From assembly GCF_017569925.1 (NCBI RefSeq), contig NZ_CP050854.1:3348001-3412000 (forward strand): a DNA stretch of 64,000 nucleotides. Reading direction: 5' to 3'. The position numbers and the translations under genes are program-made. Position 1 is the first letter of the stretch. Each line of letters opens with the position of its first letter. The notes beneath the pieces are model-generated. The model worked only from the letters and a program-made list of their open reading frames with translations, had not been told where the DNA came from and searched no databases. Source of the stretch: Brenneria izadpanahii. Its GTDB lineage: Bacteria; Pseudomonadota; Gammaproteobacteria; Enterobacterales; Enterobacteriaceae. This document shows positions 8,741 to 21,002 of the stretch, piece after piece.

Positions 8741-9942
8741 ACGCGATTCCTCAATTTCACAACACGTTTAGGCCAGGGATCGTAAAATTCTCCGCCCCGC
8801 TGCCAATATGCGATTTCATTTTCCGTCAGGAAGCAGGTTTGCAGCGCTGAAACAAAATAGGCCAACGACCGCCGTTGACCGATAACCGTCAAACGACAAC
8901 AGCGATCGCCAAAGCGTCCCGGCTGATTTGCCAGCTGTTGTTGCAATATCATCCGTTCAGACTGGCTCAGCCCGTTATCCTGATGGTTGAGTATTCCCGC
9001 TTTCCAGTAGCTAATGAATTCCAGGCCGATGGCGCCGGCGGCCTGATTCCACAGCAGAGCGAGATCGTCTCGGCCCGGCAGCCAAAAAAACCCTTTACTG
9101 CGATGAATTCCCGCGCCGAGCCGCTGGTGATAAACCTGCCACAACCGCTGCGGGTGGAACGGCCGATCGTCGTGAATCACGCGAGACTCAATATCATAAG
9201 GCGGGCTGCCGTTAGGCGTCGGCGTCTCCACTTCCGCCTCCAGCTCGGTAATCAGTTTTTCGACGCGATGGAAATCATAGTCCGGCAAGGAGAGTAAATC
9301 GTTTAGCCTGACATTGCCCCATTGGCAAGAGAGGATAGCGACGTAGGGATTCAGCGGATGAATGGCCTGAGCGATGTCTCTCACCTGCTCCGCCGACAGG
9401 CGATCCGCTTTCGTCAAATGCAGCTGGCTGCAAAACATGATTTGCTCCGCCAGTAAATTATCAATATTGCGTTTTCCGCTCGCCAAATTACTCCGTAAAC
9501 GAGGAAGCAGCGCGGTTCCTGCCGCATAATCCTGCTCCAGCATGATGGCATCCACCAGCGCGATAACCCCTTTTAGCGCGACGGAGGGATGAGCGCGTAA
9601 GTATTTGATCAGCGGCAAGGGATGGCTGCTGCCGGATGTTTCCAGCACGATATGCGCCGGCGTGTTTTCCGCCAGCATATCGGCCAGCGCGCGATCCAAT
9701 CTGGCAATACCGTCGGCGCTACTGATATTGTCGTCCGAGATACTGATAAGATTGCGTTTCCGCTTATCGACGATTTCAGTATTGGCGATCAGCACGCCGT
9801 CCACATCCAGTTCACTCATATCGTTAACGATGACGCAGATCGGCATGGCGTATTGATGCGCCTGCGCCAGCAGACTTTTGAGCAAGGTGGTTTTCCCCGC
9901 GCCCAAAAAGCCGTTCAATATGGTCAGCGGAATTTTGTTCAT
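8737..9942 (-). CDS. COG0523 (CobW/ZigA-type) metal-chaperone GTPase lacking CxCC
   Basis: 401 residues. Walker A GFLGAGKTT at 11-19, a Walker B-like region ending VLETSGSSHPLP (to 110), and LTKAD as the guanine-specificity loop define the G3E/COG0523 family. A C-terminal CobW domain follows (VIHDDRPFHPQRLWQVY and KGFFWLPG motifs). Zinc-responsive members deliver metal to client enzymes. The usual CxCC metal site after switch I should fall near residues 63-76, but the sequence there is RNLISISDDNISS with no cysteine. A Zur-like palindrome lies about 100 bases upstream. It runs toward, and slightly overlaps, the small exported protein gene. Confidence 0.88.
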   Translation of the reverse strand: MNKIPLTILNGFLGAGKTTLLKSLLAQAHQYAMPICVIVNDMSELDVDGVLIANTEIVDKRKRNLISISDDNISSADGIARLDRALADMLAENTPAHIVLETSGSSHPLPLIKYLRAHPSVALKGVIALVDAIMLEQDYAAGTALLPRLRSNLASGKRNIDNLLAEQIMFCSQLHLTKADRLSAEQVRDIAQAIHPLNPYVAILSCQWGNVRLNDLLSLPDYDFHRVEKLITELEAEVETPTPNGSPPYDIESRVIHDDRPFHPQRLWQVYHQRLGAGIHRSKGFFWLPGRDDLALLWNQAAGAIGLEFISYWKAGILNHQDNGLSQSERMILQQQLANQPGRFGDRCCRLTVIGQRRSLAYFVSALQTCFLTENEIAYWQRGGEFYDPWPKRVVKLRNRV

Positions 9943-10043
9943 TGATGCACTCGGCTATCCGTTAGCGGTTAAACATTGCAGACAGGTTTATCCGCGCTCC
10001 GCCCGGCAATGACTAAAACGCCATGCGGCGGAACGCAATGGAT

Positions 10044-10060
10044 ATGTTATAACATAACAT
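10044..10060 (+). promoter_or_regulatory. putative Zur operator 2 (upstream of COG0523 gene)
   Basis: ATGTTATAACATAACAT fits the gamma-proteobacterial Zur consensus and contains the same 15-base core as operator 1. It is 102 bases upstream of the GTPase start codon. The 83-codon minus-strand frame over it (9988-10239) has no family features and is not called. Confidence 0.75.
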
Positions 10061-10221
10061 TTATATTTTCCATAATACGCCGAATGGGATAGCGCAAAAG
10101 CGGATAGTTGCCGGACAGACCGTGAAAACGGCGGTTGAATCAACGGAAAGCCGCTGCCGGCTTTCTGCAATTTGAAATTTATTGGATGCAGCCTGAAATC
10201 GGCTGGATAGATATGAATAAA

Positions 10222-10255
10222 AAAACTGCCTCCGTTCAACGCCAGGAGGCAGTTT
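10222..10255 (-). terminator. rho-independent terminator of proP
   Basis: AAACTGCCTCC pairs with GGAGGCAGTTT around an 11-base loop. On the minus strand the stem is followed by a T-run. It begins 15 bases past the proP stop. Confidence 0.85.
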
Positions 10256-10269
10256 AATTATTCATCAAA

Positions 10270-11772
10270 CTAATTTATTTCTGGGTGCTGATCGATCAGC
10301 GTTTTTCTTTTCTTCTGCAATTCGGCGATCTGCTCGTCAATATCTTCGATTTTCTGTTCAATATTGTCGTGATGCTCCTGCAGCAGCTCTTTCGCTTCAG
10401 CCCGGTCGGATGCCGCAGGCGTCGCGCCTTTCAGCGGCCGGTTGGCCGTTTCTTTCATCAAAATCCCCGTGACCAGACCAATAATGGAAATCACCATTAA
10501 ATAATAGGCCGGCATATAGAGATTCTTGGTTGATTCCACCAGCCATGCCGACGCCGTGGGGGTGAAACCGGCAATCAGAATGGAGATGTTGAATGAAAGC
10601 GCCAGCGCGCTGTAGCGGATATGCGTGGGGAACATAGCCGGTAAAATAGACGCCATAACGCCGGTAAAAGAGTTAAGCAATACGGCCAGAATCAACAGCC
10701 CGCAGAAAATCAAGCCAATCACGTCGCTGTTAATCAGCATGAAGCTCGGGATGGCTAAAACAAACAACCCAATACTGCCGCAGACGATAAACGGCTTACG
10801 GCCAAAGCGGTCGCTCATTAGCCCCATTACCGGCTGTACAAACAACATACCGATCATCACCGCGATAATAATCATTACGCCATGGTCTTCGGAATAATGC
10901 AGGCTGTGTGACAGATAGCTCGGCATATACGTCAGTAACATGTAATAAGTGACGTTGGTGACAATCACGATACCGACACAGAGCAGTAGGTTTTTCCACT
11001 GGGTAGAAGCAATCTGGCGAAAAGAGGTCTTTGGCGCCGTCTGTAAGCTGTCCTTCGACTCTTTATCGATAGCATCAAAATGCTGTTGAAAAGCGGGCGT
11101 TTCCTCCAGCGCATGTCGCAGATAGATACCGATCAGCCCCAAAGGACCGGCAATAAAGAACGGGACTCGCCATCCCCACTCAAGGAAATTGGCTTCGCCG
11201 ACAATGGATGAGATCAATACCACCACGCCCGCGCCTAAGACAAAGCCGGCAATCGAACCGAAATCAAGCCAACTGCCTAAAAATCCGCGCTTTCTGTCTG
11301 GCGAATATTCAGCGACAAATATCGCGGCGCCGGTATATTCGCCGCCGACGGAAAATCCCTGAGCCAATTTTGCAATCAGCAATAAGATCGGCGCCCAAAT
11401 GCCGATTGAGGCATACGACGGTATCAACCCGATACAGAATGTACTGACCGCCATAATAATAATGGTAATTGACAATACTTTTTGGCGACCAAATTTATCG
11501 CCCATGGCGCCAAAGAATATTCCTCCCAGCGGCCTGACGAGAAAAGGAACGGAAAACGTCGCCAGCGCGGCGATCATTTGCACGCCAGGATCGGCGCCGG
11601 GAAAAAATACCCGGCCAAGCGCATAGGCGACGAAACCATATACGCCGAAATCAAACCATTCCATTGCATTACCCAGCGCCGCAGCCGTAATGGCTTTTTT
11701 CAGCTTGGCATCGTCAATAATGGTAATGTCCTGTATTTTCATTGGTTCCATTCGTTTCTTTCTTAATACCAT
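10270..11772 (-). CDS. proP: ProP osmoprotectant/H+ symporter
   Basis: 500 residues, the same length as E. coli ProP, and co-linear with it throughout. It imports proline, glycine betaine and ectoine with protons under hyperosmotic stress. Visible features are TIIDDAKLKKAITAAALGNA at the N-terminus, MFS loop MGDKFGRQKVL, repeat loop MSDRFGRKP, and the C-terminal antiparallel coiled coil (about residues 456-495, heptads in NIEQKIEDIDEQIAELQKKR) that tunes osmotic activation in E. coli. Start 11772 aligns with E. coli and has GGAGG upstream. It is a monocistronic unit ending at its own terminator. Confidence 0.97.
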   Translation of the reverse strand: MVLRKKRMEPMKIQDITIIDDAKLKKAITAAALGNAMEWFDFGVYGFVAYALGRVFFPGADPGVQMIAALATFSVPFLVRPLGGIFFGAMGDKFGRQKVLSITIIIMAVSTFCIGLIPSYASIGIWAPILLLIAKLAQGFSVGGEYTGAAIFVAEYSPDRKRGFLGSWLDFGSIAGFVLGAGVVVLISSIVGEANFLEWGWRVPFFIAGPLGLIGIYLRHALEETPAFQQHFDAIDKESKDSLQTAPKTSFRQIASTQWKNLLLCVGIVIVTNVTYYMLLTYMPSYLSHSLHYSEDHGVMIIIAVMIGMLFVQPVMGLMSDRFGRKPFIVCGSIGLFVLAIPSFMLINSDVIGLIFCGLLILAVLLNSFTGVMASILPAMFPTHIRYSALALSFNISILIAGFTPTASAWLVESTKNLYMPAYYLMVISIIGLVTGILMKETANRPLKGATPAASDRAEAKELLQEHHDNIEQKIEDIDEQIAELQKKRKTLIDQHPEIN

Positions 11773-12433
11773 TTATGACATCCTCCGTTTAAAAAATAAC
11801 CGCTCATAAAATGGTATATATAAGCTGTCATAGTAATTCGACGTTGATTATAGAGTATTTTAAAAAATGAATCCCGCTGCGCTACATGAGCTACCATCTA
11901 CCGCCGCGGCGTGCCGATAAGAACATCAAGACAATAATTTCTTTGCTTATTATATCCGAATGATAATTCTGGAAATTTAACAACACGCCAGACGCAATAG
12001 AAATCATGCTCCAAAAATCCCAATGTCTTTTGAAATATAATTATACGCTTTTAAAATAGGCCGAGGCGGTTATAATTCCACCAATTAGAAGAAATATTCA
12101 CCATAAAGCTAATTTGGCTTTTTACAGTTGTCATTATATTGTTCAAACCGACGGGTCGGCGTTTGCCGTTATTGGCGCAACCAATTCAAGCTCGCTCAGC
12201 TAAAAACGCTCATGACGCAAAAGCGTTGTAATGCTGTTTTCCGATATAGATCCAATAAGTTTTTTGCGCGCGCCGATTGCGTGGGAATCGCAAATCAGTC
12301 GGCGTTTTAATACGGATTCACAGATAGAGGAAATGTTCCCACAGAGCAACCTTTCTCCGTGGGAACCGGGGATTCATCAATCAAGACGTAGCGGGGTTAT
12401 TATCCATTACGGCTGGCCGGATAACATACCGCG
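11773..12433. other. intergenic region between proP and the EF-G gene
   Basis: AT-rich, no credible gene; the short frames here show no family features. It should hold the proP promoters. A hairpin at 12335-12366 (GTTCCCAC with GTGGGAAC) lies 68-100 bases past the EF-G stop and could end that transcript, but it has no T-run. Confidence 0.4.
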
Positions 12434-14536
<2,103 letters not shown>

Positions 14537-14898
14537 ATAACATCCTTAATTAGCTAAACTAATTCTGGGCTGGCAGTTAACTGTCTGCGGCAGAACTCGA
14601 TATTGATTATCGATAAACAATATAGTCCTATTGTACGGGTATATGCGAACTATTTGTGCAATAGATTTTCACTTTCTATCACCATGCCTTCCGGAAGGAA
14701 TCGCCCTCCCTTCTGATGATTATTACCGTTCAGGGAATTTTTGCCGTAAGAAGGCGCTTATTATTCGCGCGCTACCCAGTCAACTACCCTCCTCTTTTCC
14801 AGTGTTGAAATCGATGCTTCGCTAATACCAGGCACACAATGCTTTTTTACCGGCAACGAGAAAGATGAAGGGTGTATCACATATACCGATCGCGGGTA

Positions 14899-14927
14899 TT
14901 GTCATCCTCATACCGGCCCTCTATAAA
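14899..14927 (+). promoter_or_regulatory. sigma-70 promoter (TTGTCA-17-TATAAA)
   Basis: TTGTCA at 14899-14904 and TATAAA at 14922-14927 are separated by exactly 17 bases, one mismatch from consensus in each hexamer. Predicted start is near 14934. It faces the strong terminator at 14964-15011. Confidence 0.65.
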
Positions 14928-14933
14928 ATAGGT

Positions 14934-15011
14934 TTACAGGGCGTGACTGAACAACTAAAGGCGAACCTGTCATGCACGGTCATAGAGATCGTGCATGACA
15001 GGTTTTTTTTT
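14934..15011 (+). ncRNA. predicted small RNA (about 75 nt) or esterase leader RNA
   Basis: A near-consensus promoter is followed by about 30 unpaired bases and then a 15-bp perfect stem (14964-14978 with 14990-15004, 11-base loop) and nine T residues (15003-15011). The unit has no ORF. This is the layout of an Hfq-type trans-acting small RNA, with the T-tail and an open 5' segment. It could also be an attenuated leader of the esterase gene starting 80 bases downstream. It does not match RyhB, GcvB, CyaR, Spot 42, ChiX or FnrS as I remember them. Confidence 0.55.
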
Positions 15012-15091
15012 GCGTTGAGCGCCGCCTGACGCCGCTTTTCAGGTCGTCTCCCGGAGCTTGTTTACTTTTTGGCATTAAGAGGGACAGACAG

Positions 15092-16636
15092 ATGAATAAA
15101 TCACTAGCCGCCGGACTGATGATCCTCCTATCGTCAGCCAGCTATTCTGCTTTTGCCAACGGACCGGAGGTTACGCTGGATAGCGGACGCGTCGCCGGAA
15201 CGACGATTCAAGACGTGGATGTTTTCAAAGGCATTCCTTTTGCCTCTCCCCCGGTGGGAGAGCTGCGCTGGCAGCCGCCGCAGCCGGTACAGCACTGGAC
15301 GGACGTGCGACCGGCGCTGGAATACGGTAAAGATTGTATGCAGGAACCGTTTCCCGGCGATGCCGCTCCGCTCGGCGTCGGGTTCAGCGAAGATTGTCTG
15401 ACCGTCAACGTATGGCGCCCGGCTAACACTAATGGGCCGCTGCCGGTCATGGTATGGATCTATGGCGGCGGTTTCGTCAACGGCGGTTCGTCACCCGCCG
15501 TCTATTCCGGTGAAGAGTTTGCGCGCCAGGGCGTGGTATTCGTCAGCTTTAACTATCGCGTCGGCCGTTTCGGTTTCTTTGCGCATCCTGCCTTGGCTAA
15601 TCAACCGCTGCGCGGCAATTACGGCCTGATGGATCAGATCGCGGCGCTGCAATGGGTGCAAAAAAACATTGCCGCCTTTCATGGCGATGCGCAAAACGTC
15701 ACGCTGTTCGGCGAATCCGCCGGTGGGTTTTCCGTCGGCTCTATGCTCACCACCGACTTAGCCAAGGGACTGTTTCAAAAAGCCATTATTCAATCCGGCT
15801 CCGGCAGGCAGAATATGGTGCCGAAACAGGAGTGGCAGCAGGCGGAAAAAGCCGGTCTGGCTTTCGCCCAAGCAAACGGCATCAGCGGTGAAGATGAAAA
15901 AGCCCTGGATGCCTTACGCCAAATCCCGGCCGATAAAATCGTCAATGGGCTGAACATGGCGACAATGATGTCGGCGGATTACTCCGGCCCGATGATTGAT
16001 GGCAAAGTGATCGTCGGAGAACCGCAAGATCTTTATCGTCGGGGCGCATTTCAGCACGTTCCGCTGATGATTGGCGCAACCGATGCCGATATCGGCTTTC
16101 CCCCTAAAGCCACCTCGCTGGATGAAGCCGTTGCGGTTTTCGCCGATGCCGAACGGCCAAAAGCCAGACTAGCCTATCAGGGGATGACGCCTCAAGCTGT
16201 CGCAGAGGCAATCGCCAGCGATGCTTTTATGGTTGAACCCGCTCGTTTCGTCGCTCGCATCTGGGATAAGACCGGCATTCCGGTTTGGCACTACCGTTTT
16301 GGCTATGTGGCGGAAAGCATGCGCGATCAATGGCCGGCAGCCGTACATGCCAGCGAGATCCCTTACGTATTTAACACGCTGAACGCGCGTTATGCGGATA
16401 AGGTCACGGCCAAAGATCGGGCCGTCGCCCGGCAAGCGCATCAGTACTGGGTTAACTTTGCCCGAACCGGTCAGCCAAGCGCCGGGGATCTGCCGCCATG
16501 GAATCGCTATAGCCAGCAAAAAGACAACATTCTGATCATCCCGGCCAGCGGAGCGGAGCACACCAAAGAGCAAGCCGATCCCTGGCAAACCCGTCTGGAT
16601 TTAGTGGAGAAACTGACGGAGCAGAATGCGCATTGA
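15092..16636 (+). CDS. secreted type-B carboxylesterase
   Basis: 514 residues with a Sec signal peptide (cleavage about ASYSAFA-NG, residue 23). It belongs to the alpha/beta-hydrolase carboxylesterase/lipase type B family (PnbA, cholinesterase-like). Visible motifs are FKGIPFASPPVGELRWQPPQ, EDCLTVNVWRP, the oxyanion-hole stretch WIYGGGF, and the nucleophile elbow GESAGG with Ser209. His419 in VHASEIPYVFN is the probable catalytic histidine. It should hydrolyse esters in the periplasm or outside; the substrate cannot be read. Single gene, sharing a bidirectional terminator with patA. Confidence 0.93.
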   Translation: MNKSLAAGLMILLSSASYSAFANGPEVTLDSGRVAGTTIQDVDVFKGIPFASPPVGELRWQPPQPVQHWTDVRPALEYGKDCMQEPFPGDAAPLGVGFSEDCLTVNVWRPANTNGPLPVMVWIYGGGFVNGGSSPAVYSGEEFARQGVVFVSFNYRVGRFGFFAHPALANQPLRGNYGLMDQIAALQWVQKNIAAFHGDAQNVTLFGESAGGFSVGSMLTTDLAKGLFQKAIIQSGSGRQNMVPKQEWQQAEKAGLAFAQANGISGEDEKALDALRQIPADKIVNGLNMATMMSADYSGPMIDGKVIVGEPQDLYRRGAFQHVPLMIGATDADIGFPPKATSLDEAVAVFADAERPKARLAYQGMTPQAVAEAIASDAFMVEPARFVARIWDKTGIPVWHYRFGYVAESMRDQWPAAVHASEIPYVFNTLNARYADKVTAKDRAVARQAHQYWVNFARTGQPSAGDLPPWNRYSQQKDNILIIPASGAEHTKEQADPWQTRLDLVEKLTEQNAH

Positions 16637-16676
16637 AAGTTATAGCTGCTCGGCCCGCAACGGATTAATGAAACGA

Positions 16677-16708
16677 AAAAGCCAGTCGGCCTATAGCCGA
16701 CTGGCTTT
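16677..16708. terminator. bidirectional terminator, esterase/patA
   Basis: AAAGCCAGTCGGC pairs with GCCGACTGGCTTT, with A-runs and T-runs on both sides. It sits between the convergent esterase and patA genes. Confidence 0.9.
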
Positions 16709-16750
16709 CGGAATAACGTAAAGAAAATGCTGTATGCCAGTATCGCCGTC

Positions 16751-18190
<1,440 letters not shown>

Positions 18191-18204
18191 TCAATCTAAT
18201 TAAT

Positions 18205-18219
18205 GCACATAACACGCCA
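18205..18219 (-). promoter_or_regulatory. candidate sigma-54 promoter of patA
   Basis: On the minus strand TGGCGTGTTATGTGC has the GG-N10-GC spacing of RpoN promoters and lies about 50 bases before the patA TTG. E. coli patA is known to be RpoN-dependent. The -12 half (GTGC) is off-consensus. Confidence 0.45.
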
Positions 18220-18469
18220 GTTGACCGCCCCTAAAAGCAATAAAAGATTAAAATCTACCAGGGCATATAAAACCAAAATAAAAAGAAAAATAAAACTTTA
18301 TGGCCAGAATTAAACACTAATACAAACGTCCTGTGCCAAAAAAACATGGTTAAAATTCGTCCAATCGCACCACCATCGAGCAATCAGCCCCATTTCGGTG
18401 CAATCAAACCATAAAAATGCAGCGTCTCTACCAAGGGAAATATGACCGGTTGGGAAATAGCTAAATAAC

Positions 18470-18504
18470 CCACATTACCTCAGTAAAAACATAAGGTAAT
18501 GTGG
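18470..18504 (-). terminator. hairpin after patD
   Basis: CCACATTACCT and AGGTAATGTGG form a perfect 11-bp stem starting 24 bases past the patD stop. The T-tract on the minus strand is poor, so it may attenuate rather than terminate. Confidence 0.45.
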
Positions 18505-18527
18505 CGTTATGCGCTCAGGCGGGTAAA

Positions 18528-19952
18528 TTAATGGCGGATCATGATGTGGCGGACAATGGTGTAATCTTCCAGACCGTATATCGACATATCCTTGCCGTAG
18601 CCGGAAAGTTTTTGTCCGCCGTGCGGCATTTCGCTCACCAACATAAAATGGGTATTAACCCAGGTACAACCGTATTGCAGAGAGGCCGCCAAACGATGCG
18701 CCCGGCCGATATCTTTGGTCCAAACCGACGACGCCAGCCCGTAGTTGGAATCATTAGCCCAGCCGACCACCTGCTCTTCATCATCGAACGGGGTGATGGA
18801 AACCACCGGACCAAAAACTTCTTTCTGGACGATCTCATCTTCCTGACGGGCGCCCGCCAGCACGGTCGGCAGGAAGTAATATCCTTTCCCTGCTCGCCGT
18901 TCGCCGCCGGTCGCTACGGTGATATGCGGCAGCGCTTTCGCCCGTTCGACAAAACCCGCTACCCTCTCCAACTGCGCCTCGGTAATCAACGGCCCCAGTT
19001 CGGTATTTTCATCCATCGGATCGCCCATGTTCAACGTAGACACGGCTTTTCCCAACTCCGCCACGACCCGATCATAGACGCCGCGCTGCACATAGAGGCG
19101 GCAGGCCGCGGTACAGTCCTGACCGGCATTATAGAAACCAAAGCTGCGAATGCCATCGACAACCTGCTCGATATCCGCGTCGTCAAAGACAATCACCGGC
19201 GCTTTGCCGCCCAGCTCCATATGCGTACGCTTTACGCTGGGCGCGGTATTGGAAATAATGTTTACGCCAGTGGCGATCGACCCCGTCAGGGAAACCATTC
19301 GCACCTTTTCATGTCCGGTAAGCGCATTGCCCACGTCAGCGCCGTTGCCAAACAGGATATTCAGCACGCCGGCGGGCAAAATATCCGCCACCAGATGAGC
19401 CAGGTAAAAGGTGGTCAAGGGCGTTTGTTCCGCCGGTTTCAGCACCACGCAGTTGCCTGCGGCCAGCGCCGGCGCCAGCTTCCAGGACACCATCATCAGC
19501 GGGTAGTTCCACGGAGCGATAGACGCCACCACGCCCACCGGATCGCGCCGAATCATTGAGGTGTGGCCCTCAAGGTATTCGCCCGCCGCCGAACCATTCA
19601 GACAACGCGCCGCGCCGGCGAAAAACCGGAACACATCGGCGACGGCCGGTATTTCATCATTCAACACCGCATGATAGGGTTTGCCGCAGTTAAGGGACTC
19701 CAGCCGGGCAAACTCCTCGGCATGTTCCTCAATCACGTCGGCGATTTGTAATAGATAGGTAGAGCGCGTTTTGGGCGTGGTTTTCCCCCACTGCGCAAAC
19801 GCCGCATCCGCCGCCTGCACGGCTGCATCGACCTGCCGCAGGTCAGCCTGCGCTATCAATGCGATTTGCTCTCCGCTAGCGGGATTAAAAACCGCCAGCG
19901 CTTCACCCTGACCCGCAACTTGCTTACCATCTATGAGCAATTTATCGTGCAT
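18528..19952 (-). CDS. patD: gamma-aminobutyraldehyde dehydrogenase
   Basis: 474 residues, the same length as E. coli PatD (YdcW) and co-linear with it. The NAD+-dependent aldehyde dehydrogenase oxidises 4-aminobutanal, the PatA product, to GABA. Visible features are [10 protein letters not shown] (cofactor entry), [10 protein letters not shown] (glycine loop), the general-base Glu in MELGGKAPV, and the catalytic Cys in [20 protein letters not shown] precedes the ATG. It lies 370 bases upstream of patA on the same strand, with a hairpin and a possible RpoN promoter between them, so the two may be regulated partly separately. In E. coli these genes are unlinked. Confidence 0.95.
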   Translation of the reverse strand: MHDKLLIDGKQVAGQGEALAVFNPASGEQIALIAQADLRQVDAAVQAADAAFAQWGKTTPKTRSTYLLQIADVIEEHAEEFARLESLNCGKPYHAVLNDEIPAVADVFRFFAGAARCLNGSAAGEYLEGHTSMIRRDPVGVVASIAPWNYPLMMVSWKLAPALAAGNCVVLKPAEQTPLTTFYLAHLVADILPAGVLNILFGNGADVGNALTGHEKVRMVSLTGSIATGVNIISNTAPSVKRTHMELGGKAPVIVFDDADIEQVVDGIRSFGFYNAGQDCTAACRLYVQRGVYDRVVAELGKAVSTLNMGDPMDENTELGPLITEAQLERVAGFVERAKALPHITVATGGERRAGKGYYFLPTVLAGARQEDEIVQKEVFGPVVSITPFDDEEQVVGWANDSNYGLASSVWTKDIGRAHRLAASLQYGCTWVNTHFMLVSEMPHGGQKLSGYGKDMSIYGLEDYTIVRHIMIRH

Positions 19953-20127
19953 AACACTTCCCTTATAAACAGAAAATCAGTGGTTTTTCATTACTTACTG
20001 GTTCTTCACTTATAAAAGACACGTGCAAAATATCTGCCACTTTTTCGGTTGGGGACAACACTGGCGGACCGTAGCGAATATCGCCTCGTCCGCGTATGGC
20101 TATTCGCCATCTGCTAGAACGGCATGG

Positions 20128-20286
20128 TTAACGTTTTCTGGCGGCGGCTTCCTGCGATTCAATTACCGCCTTTTTGGCTTCCTCAGCCAACTCGGCCACT
20201 TCCTCTTCGGTGAGTTTGTCTGCCGCTTCCCGCATCTTGGCAAGCCCTTCGCTGACGGTGACATCTTTGGGATCGGTATTAGCCAT
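20128..20286 (-). CDS. small charged protein, 52 residues, unknown
   Basis: I do not recognise a family. The protein starts MANTDPKDVTVSEGLAKMRE, is rich in Glu, Lys and Ala, and the middle (KLTEEEVAELAEEAKKAV) looks like an amphipathic helix. No signal peptide or cysteine is present. The gene is well supported: AAGGAG lies 6 bases before the ATG, codon use resembles neighbouring genes, and the frame is cleanly closed by TAA. It lies upstream of patD on the same strand, 175 bases away, and divergent from the FecI remnant. The plus-strand frame over this stretch is its shadow. Confidence 0.7.
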   Translation of the reverse strand: MANTDPKDVTVSEGLAKMREAADKLTEEEVAELAEEAKKAVIESQEAAARKR

Positions 20287-20381
20287 AGTGGGCTCCTTAA
20301 TTTGAGATAGAGGGGATCAGATAAGTGTAGTCGATCGCGACATTACGCCAACTTAAGAACATTTATCTCGCCGACCATGTA

Positions 20382-20396
20382 TGATAATGGTTATCA
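20382..20396. promoter_or_regulatory. Fur-box-like palindrome
   Basis: TGATAATGGTTATCA is a perfect 6+3+6 inverted repeat close to the Fur hexamer pattern GATAAT. It lies 50 bases before the FecI-type remnant, which fits iron control of ECF sigma genes. Confidence 0.6.
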
Positions 20397-20445
20397 GTTA
20401 CATTACTTTTAATGACTCGGGCCGTCTTGCCTGACGGGAAGTTGG

Positions 20446-20774
20446 ATGTCGGCGTCTGAACTCAGAATTCTTTTCAGCCATTATGCTCAGCGGTTGGAAA
20501 AGTATCTCGATCATAAAATTCGCGATCCGCAGGCCGCGGCAGATTTGGTACAGGAGAGTTTTTTACGCTTGGCGCAACGGCTGGAACAGAAAGATGACGT
20601 TGTTGATAAGAAGGCCTATCTGTTTAAAACCATAATCTGCAGGCCAACTATGGTCTGGATATTTTCTACGGCAAAGCCAACAGCGACTCGGCCAAAGAAG
20701 CGATGGTAGGCGTCACACCCGCAGGTAACCGAACGACGGCAAGCCCGTTCACCAATTTGGAATATCGGTTTTAA
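20446..20774 (+). pseudogene. FecI-type ECF sigma factor fused by deletion to a receptor C-terminus
   Basis: Residues 1-63 (MSASELRILFSHYAQRLEKY through KAYLFKTI) are the start of region 2 of a FecI-type ECF sigma factor, including DLVQESFLRL. Homology then stops at about 20625-20640. A different frame takes over (HNLQANYGLDIFYGK through FTNLEYRF, stop at 20774). That tail has alternating hydrophobic and aromatic residues and a terminal Phe, as in outer-membrane beta-barrels such as TonB-dependent receptors. The simplest reading is a deletion across a sigma, anti-sigma, receptor operon that removed most of all three genes. The receptor assignment rests on about 47 residues and is inference. 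Confidence 0.65.
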
Positions 20775-20897
20775 CCGCGTATAAACCGCGATGCCGTGCA
20801 TTACCCGCAACTTCCCTAACGGGAAGGGAACGCGGCATAACCTAAAGGTGAGCAGCCCGCGGTCTGCCCGCGCAGCATAATAACAACAGGTGAAACA

Positions 20898-21002
20898 ATG
20901 AGTTGCATGTCATTCAATACGCCCGGAACAGAGCGCGCTATATATGATTTCATATCACTCGATTATGCTGATGGCCTGATAACGCCATGCGATATCAGTT
21001 AG
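20898..21002 (+). CDS. possible 34-codon ORF or gene fragment
   Basis: ATG with AGGTGA four bases upstream opens 34 codons (MSCMSFNTPGTERAIYDFIS and onward) and ends at TAG. It follows the decayed receptor tail by 123 bases. It may be the start of a lost gene of the same iron locus (a hemophore position in Has-type loci), but similarity is too weak to claim. It could equally be chance. Confidence 0.25.
   Translation: MSCMSFNTPGTERAIYDFISLDYADGLITPCDIS

Noticed and set aside
9988..10239. 83-codon minus-strand frame upstream of the COG0523 gene
   Set aside because: It covers the Zur-like operator and the proP terminator, has no ribosome site and shows no family motif.
20023..20310. 95-codon plus-strand frame
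   Set aside because: It is the antisense shadow of the better supported 52-residue gene at 20128-20286.
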